Shown one piece after another: positions 57,843 through 64,000 of a stretch of DNA of 64,000 nt. A program made the position numbers and the translations under genes. The stretch is from assembly GCA_025667525.1 (NCBI GenBank), contig JANFOE010000190.1, forward strand, positions 126,501 through 190,500. Reading direction: 5' to 3'. The first letter of the stretch is position 1; each line of letters opens with the position of its first letter. Under the pieces are notes generated by a model. That model had not been told where the DNA came from. It did not search any database and saw only the letters and a program-made list of their open reading frames with translations. The DNA is from Glebionis coronaria. Its lineage: Eukaryota > Streptophyta > Magnoliopsida > Asterales > Asteraceae.

Positions 57843-58144
57843 TGTTGGAAATACATTTTTCCAAAGAAAGTATCGGTCACATCATTTTTAGCATAGATCA
57901 CGAGCTATAGATTATTTAGGACATTGTAACTTAGAGTGACCTCCCTTAGGGGGAGATTTTTGGAAATACGTTTTTACGTATTTAGGAAGGATCAGTCACT
58001 CCAACGATATATTCAAGTATTAGGAGGGGTTGAGCACTTAGTCATTTGATTCATTCCATCTTTCTTCCATTCTCTCTCTTTTCTCTCTCTACCTTTCTCT
58101 CTCTAGTTCTTCCATCTCCTTCCTTTGGTTAGATAATCATAACA
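57843..58144 (+). repeat. Element F 3' LTR (about 302 bp)
   Basis: Starts TGTTGGAAATAC after the purine tract TTAGGGGGATAT and ends AATCATAACA, like the E LTR end GGAATAACA. The right part is CT-rich as in E (TTCCATTCTCTCTC and so on). About 115 bases in, the purine tract and LTR start recur in altered form (57938-57975). Confidence 0.7.
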
Positions 58145-59640
58145 CATATACAATCCTAAGAATATATGATTCTACAGACGAATTATTTAAAAAGACGAGA
58201 AGACAAGAAGAAAGAAGGAAGCAACAACACCACATCCCTTCCACTATAAATAGACCTTAAAACCTTCATTTTGTAATGATTAGTTGATTAATTTTAATTT
58301 TCAAGTAATTAGGAGTAGGTTACTTTCTCTCTCTAGTTTTCTTTCATGATCTTAAGCTTTTCATCTTAATCTTTAATCATAATCTTCATCTTTAATTCAA
58401 GCTTTTTATATTAATCTCATTCTTCCTTTCTTGTTTTAAATCTTATGTTTGATTTAGTTTATCATGTAGCTTATTTGATCTTATTGCTCATTTGAGTGAA
58501 GTGTTTATTTTATTTTTCTTATGGTTTTGATGTGGTTAATGTTATAGCTTATTGTGCTTATTGCTTATTTTTGTGTTTAGCTTATTTTTAATTAAGTGGA
58601 TTTGGTAGATTAATACTTTTAATATTGATTTTATATATTTTGCTTATTTGGTGTTTTTACAGTTTTTGATTTGTGTCTTGTTAGCTTATTTTAAAAATTT
58701 GTTTAGCTTAGTTTTTGGTTAATTGCTTATTTGGTTTTAGCTTATTTTCTTTTATTCCGAATATTATAAACCCTCTTTTCCCAAACTGCGAACTTAACCT
58801 TTTTCCCGAATTAGATAGCATTACATTTCTCTGAATTAGTTACAAAACAGTTTATTCCGAATTGCATTATTGTTAATCATTCCGCATTACAAACATGTTT
58901 CACTTCCCGAATTATACAAATTTTTAGAGTATTTTGAATTATATGTTCATATCGTTTTCCAAATTAGCTAAAGACTTCATATGTTTCGAGTTAAACTTAT
59001 AACACGTTTTCCGAATTACGTTTAAGAATATATTCCGGATTAGGTTTTTGCAAGTTTTTCCCAATTAGGGTTTGTGATGTATTCTGAATTACACGCTTCT
59101 CTAATATTCCGAATTACATTTAGATGTGATATTCCGAACTAGGTTTTAGTTTGATTTTTCCGAATTACTTTACAAATTAGGTATCCGAATTGTATTTTAG
59201 AGTAAATTCTGAATTAGCTTTAAAATCTATTTTCCCGAATTAAGTTTTGATTTGTTTTCCGAATTTTTTTCAAACTTTTATTTTCCCGTCATTTTTGTCA
59301 AAGCTTATTTTTAAATTGTTTTGTTTAGTTTCTTTTCAATTTTAATTTTAAGTTTAATTTTAAATTGTTTTGTTTAGTCTTTATTTTAAATTTACTTTTA
59401 ATCAAGTTTTTAATTTATTTATTTCTTTAATATTTTCTGATCTATTTTAGTTTATTTTTAGAAATAGATAATCAACGTTTCTTTTTCTTAACCAAAAATG
59501 ACTGAGTCACTAATATCAGTGTAATTACTCATATCATTTATATCACAATACGGACTTAGAATGCATAAAACATATGAATATGGTATTGTATATGCTTGTT
59601 TTGTTCTTTTCATGTGTGTAGGTACCAAGTTCACTAAAAG
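58145..59640 (+). repeat. Divergent C-like LTR (element D), incomplete
   Basis: Same order of parts as the C LTR: AAGACGAGAAGACAAG-type purine stretch, TATAAATAG at 58245, a T-rich stretch, many TTCCGAATTA motifs (58750-59280), then GACTGAGTCA (about 59499) where C has AACTGAGTCGC. Sequence identity outside these landmarks is low and no second copy is present. Ends are not defined. Confidence 0.5.
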
Positions 59641-60894
59641 CCAAAAGTCAAGATAATTTTTATTCGAAGATTCGATTTTATCAAGTATAATTAGGCCTTA
59701 GTGGGGCCCACTTGAGTTTAATCGGCCTGAAAGCCCATTTATGAAGTTATGTTCACTATTTTGGAAGAAGTTATTCAAAAGGCCCAAATAAAAGCCCAAA
59801 GGAAAATAAAGGGACGGATTAAGTTTTTATTAACTTGGCCATCAACTATTCGGTCCATTCCAAGCCCAACAACAAAATAAATAAGACGGTGGAAGTTTTT
59901 ATACTTGGTCCAAGTTTCGATCCAAGCCCATCAAAGAAGAAATAGACGAATGAAAGTAATATATAACTTTCTATGGTCAAAGTGGACGGTCAAAACAAAA
60001 GAAAACAAAGACTAAAAGAGAGACGAGAAGAAAGAAAATTGGGGAAGAACATTTTACCAGCCAAGAACCCTAGAAAATGGGGGTTCTTAATTAATTCAGA
60101 GAGTGAAGAATACGCGCCACTAATCAGAGAACAAGGAATAAAGGGTGCGTGTACACACGAAGATTCGGGTACAAGGATCCACGTGTCGTTTCAATTCGTC
60201 ATCTCTTCATTCTGATTGGCTTATAACATTGCTAATCTAACAAGAGCCAACCACATCCTGACAATTCATCTCCCAACTAGCACACATTTGGCCAAGCTGG
60301 CAACCCGTGTACACAAGGGCGAATTACAGCCATAGGATCAAAACAATGAAGAAAGAGAAAAGATGGATGCTCATCCAAGGGTTAAAGTTCGATTCATCAA
60401 CCACCCCTCACCCTCGGGTTCGCCTATAAAAATCCCCTTCATTTTAGTGTAATTGTATCCCTTTTTCTTTCTTAGAGTTATAAACACTATATTTAATTTA
60501 GGATTGTAATTTTCTTTTTATAAAAGTTGTAATGACTATTTGATTTAATAAAAATTCGTTTTTCAGTTGTGTTAATCTTTTAATTTCACGTGTTATATTG
60601 TGTTTTAATTCTTGCAATCTGAATAATTAAACTTTTTATAACCGAGAGATACTCATTTAAGCTTAATCTATAGCTTAAGTGAGTTATTGATAAGGAATTA
60701 GGGTAACTTGTTTATCCCCACTGGATAAATAATAAAAATGCATGCTGGGTTTGATGGTTCAATAATATGAAGGTGATTCGTGATTTTGTGAAATATTGAT
60801 GTGGTGAAGTTGTTATTATAAGTTGTGGTGAAGTTGTTAATATAAGTTATGGTTTAATAGTTTGGATTTGCGAATGAAAAAAGGCAGCTCAGCG
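59641..60894 (+). other. Unassigned promoter-like stretch
   Basis: Rich in AAGCCCA/GGCCCA phrases (59690-59930), with TATAAAAA at 60425 followed by a T-rich stretch and AATAAA-like words (about 60548). This looks like an LTR or promoter plus transcript end, but no partner repeat is present. An open frame of 80 codons (59973-60215, Lys/Arg-rich start) has no recognisable domain. A 24-bp direct repeat (GGTGAAGTTGTTATTATAAG, two copies) lies at about 60800-60850. Confidence 0.4.
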
Positions 60895-60899
60895 CTAAC

Positions 60900-63764
60900 T
60901 GTAAAACCCACATGCTTTTACCATGAATAGTACCCTTAAGATCGTACGTATATGATTTAAACTTTCCTTTTATAACATATTTACGTTTCACGTATAAGTA
61001 TTACGAGTATTACGTACGTGTTAAAACACGATAAGTATTTATTACGTATGAACACACGATAATTTTCCCAATAATAATTATAAACACAAACATGCGATCA
61101 TGAAATCATGAACGTAATTTAATCACGAGCTAATATTAATTACGTATATATATATTTATCGCGAACACGAATAAATATATTATGTCACGATCGATAACTA
61201 ATTAAAACACGTAAATTACGAACACGAGAACAGTCACGACTAATAACTAATTAAAACACGTAAATTACGAACACGAGAACACACGAGATAACACTATAAT
61301 ATTTAGACTCGAGAAATGTACGGGTTACCCTTATGTGGGCCCCTACCCACGAAATTAGGCAGAAAAGGGCCAAGCCCATTGGTTTTTTACTAAACAAGAA
61401 AAATTAGGAAAACATATTCATTTATCAAAAATCAAGAAAATAAGAAAAACCCTAATTCCTTTCTTTGCTCCCTTTTTGGCCGCCACTTTTGATCATCAAC
61501 AAGGGGTGTTCGGGTTAATTTTTGATCTTGAATTTTGTGCAAGCATTCGTGTGTGTTCATCCTTGACCGATCCACGCATTCGGTATAACCTTTTTAATCA
61601 TTTTCTTTATGTTTTGATTTAATAAGTCACATAAAATCATGATGTTTTTAAAAACTAATTAAAAACATTTATTAAAACATGTAAATGGTTATGAGGTAAA
61701 TCAAAACAAGGGTTTTTAGGGGTGTTTGTTCTAGCCGACGCCTAAACCGAGCCCTAAGGGGTCTCGGCTTGGCTTTGTAACCCCCACCGAGACCTCATGG
61801 TCTCGGTATAGTGTTGTGGGTCCCACGACAGCAGCAAACAAGGGGGAATCCCGACTTGGTTTGGGGTATGGTGTTGATTACGGGCCCGGTTCATGGTTTC
61901 TAGTCACGATCCAGTTCATTGATTATGTTGAGGTTTATGATTTTTATAGTTATATGTTAAAAATTAAATTAACAAAACATGACATAATTAATTTAGTTAA
62001 CGTGACTTAGGTTATAAATTTAATTATTAGATCATGAATTTTAACCTAAGTATTTATTTTTAATTAGATTTTATAATTAATTAACTATTAAAAACCATGA
62101 CTATAATTAATTAATCAGCATGACTTAGGTTATATTATTAGTAATTAATAATACATGTTTTAACCTAAGTATTTTAACTTTATTTAATTAAAAACATGAT
62201 ATATTTAATTAAATACTTTTAACTTATAGTTTATTTAATTTACATGTAATAATTAATAAACTATATTTTATAACAACATGACTTAGGATAATAATCAGAA
62301 AACACTTAAGCTTATATAATTAGCTTATTTAACCAGCTTATATCTAATTATGGAAACCTTCTATTTTTAGAAACTTATTTAATTAAGGCAACTAATCTAT
62401 TTATGGAAACTTTCTATTTTTAGAAACTTATCTATTTTAAGCAGTAATTATATTTTTGGAAACTTTCTATTTTTGGAAACTTTATATTTTTGGTAACTTT
62501 CTATATTTGGAAACTTTCTATTTTAGGAAACCTGCTATTTTTAGAAAGTTACTTATTATTACACAACAAGTATAATAATTCATGAAATACAAGTAATACT
62601 TAAACAGAATAGACAAAATGTAAGATAAATACAGTATAAAGCTTTAAACAGTAAAACATGACATGAACGTATAAAATAACATGACATAAAATCAGTTACA
62701 TATTTAACAATCAGATACTAATACACGTATGTATTTATGTAGCATTAATGATACCGAAGTAGGACTCTCTTCCGTTCGTCTTCTTCGTTCACTGGACATA
62801 AGGTACGGATTCCCGTCCTTTCAGTATGGACATTCTTTCCTTATTAGGATTTCCCGTATGCAGCCAACTGTTTTCCCATAGTATAAGTTTATATGTTTGA
62901 TTGCTTATGTTTAATTGAGAATACCTATAGCCATATACATGCATGACCAGTTTCACCTAGTTATGGAGGTACCATAACCATAACACTAGAGGCACTGGTG
63001 TTATGACTTCCCCACGGCGGAGAGATTGCTCGTGGCGTCCCTTCAACTTTTGGCCATATTATTATATTTATCATGTGGGGCGTATGGGTGCATCCTAGTT
63101 ACATGTTTTCAGCAGATTACTCAGTGTGAATGTGGTGTGTGCCTTGCATCCTTCACAAGGAGCTGATCCCTCCTAACCAAAATCAGTATATTAAATTAGA
63201 GGCAGCCCCTCTAATTTGCATGATGAGGTCATCCCTCCAAGTATTTATGAACGGTGGATTTTCATGACCTATATTGGCTAATGGTAAAATATGTTAAACA
63301 GTTTTCATAAGATAAACATAAGGCTTTTCAAACTATAAAACCAGTTTTACTAGAAATAACCAGGTTTTCCAGGACATATACAGTTCCGCAGCTATATGTT
63401 ATGCATACTTATATTATTCATTTCATGTTTTTATATCCATGCACTGAGCGTTATGCTCAGTCGTTACTTTCCTTTCCATGTCCTGAAACGGCAGGTACCC
63501 AAGGACGGACTCGAGCATTTTGGAGGACATGCATAGGATGGAAGCTGCCATAGACTTCTTCTCCTTTTGCCTTCATATATTTATGCTTGTTTAAGTCTTC
63601 CATTATTTCATTTACTTTATTATGTTTTGAGCTTATGTTTGGGGACCGATGTTTGATTCCGGTTTACCCTATGGTCATGTAATGTTTTAGGCAGTTATCC
63701 TTGTATGCTTTGATGACACGCCATAATTACGCGTGACATTCCATTATCTAAATGTGGTGTTACA
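60900..63764 (+). repeat. Element B' 5' LTR (2865 bp)
   Basis: TGTAAAACCCACATGC to GTGGTGTTACA. Same family and length as 28132-31000, with a few percent divergence. It has the GGAAACTTTCTATTTT array (62350-62540) and the CCGAGACC/GGTCTCGG palindrome (about 61787-61806). Preceded by CTAAC (60895-60899). The 64-codon frame at 61816-62010 is not supported. Confidence 0.93.
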
Positions 63765-64000
63765 ATTATGGTACCAGAGCCAAAGTTTTGACCTGTAGGC
63801 TCTGAAACTCGACCTGTGATTAGTGGGAAGTCGTTAGGATCTTCCTAAGCCAACGTTTGTTATTCTACTTATTGATGTTTTTCAGCGCATTGTTGTTTTA
63901 ACCATGATGTTTTCAGCACCTTGAGGTTTTAACCTTGATGTTTTCTTCGATATTGTTTTACTAATATGGATGGACAACCGTCATTCATATTTAGTTATGT
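63765..64000 (+). mobile_element. Start of element B' internal region
   Basis: Matches 11075-11313 of element B in order, with about 15 differences by eye. It continues beyond the window. Confidence 0.9.
63769..63780 (+). promoter_or_regulatory. Element B' primer-binding site
   Basis: TGGTACCAGAGC, one base off the usual site, four bases after the LTR. Confidence 0.85.

Noticed and set aside
59973..60215. An 80-codon Lys/Arg-rich frame
   Set aside because: No homologous domain, lies in a promoter-like stretch upstream of a TATA box, and could arise by chance in purine-rich DNA. Mentioned only within the unassigned region.

Overview
The window is plant nuclear DNA made almost entirely of nested and rearranged LTR retrotransposons. 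I see no host gene, tRNA, rRNA or organelle gene. It is AT-rich. The primer-binding sites match plant initiator-Met-type and Asp-type sites. Two coding families (a copia Gag with a long coiled coil and late Cys cluster, and a Cys-rich zinc-knuckle protein of an Athila/Tat-like element) are of kinds I associate with Asteraceae such as Tanacetum and Artemisia. That family placement is inference.

Left part (1-31000): a Ty3/gypsy element, B (LTRs about 2.87 kb), is the host of two insertions. Element A (gypsy chromovirus type, LTRs about 3.4 kb, internal region dead) sits 12 bp before the end of B's 5' LTR. Element C (1690-bp LTRs, Asp-type primer site, one Cys-rich reading frame) sits near B's 3' end with a clean TGCAC duplication. 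Afterwards a unit of about 5.6 kb (3' part of C, C's 3' LTR, B's tail, most of B's 3' LTR) was duplicated in tandem (19031-24627 and 24628-30220).

Middle part (31001-58144): a cluster of copia elements. H is a 5' LTR plus the first codons of gag. G is a broken minus-strand copy in the order 3' tail, LTR, gag. E (37746-49516) is essentially intact: identical 365-bp LTRs, CAAAC target duplications, a 1361-codon gag and a 1170-codon pol in the +1 frame. F is a relative whose gag has stops, which has no pol, and which keeps a long 3' non-coding region and a 3' LTR.

Right part (58145-64000): a divergent C-like LTR (D), an unassigned promoter-like stretch, then the 5' LTR, primer site and first internal bases of a second B-type element (B').

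The most unusual signal is in the 3' non-coding regions of E and F. A unit of about 152 bp occurs roughly ten times in F and twice in E, and each unit folds into successive hairpins. The sequence of some stems changes between units while pairing is kept, and one hairpin has a variable stem around a near-constant loop. Further downstream, other hairpins and repeated polypurine motifs keep the same order in E, F and partly G. This looks like a selected, undescribed RNA architecture of the copia family, retained even by the copy that lost pol.
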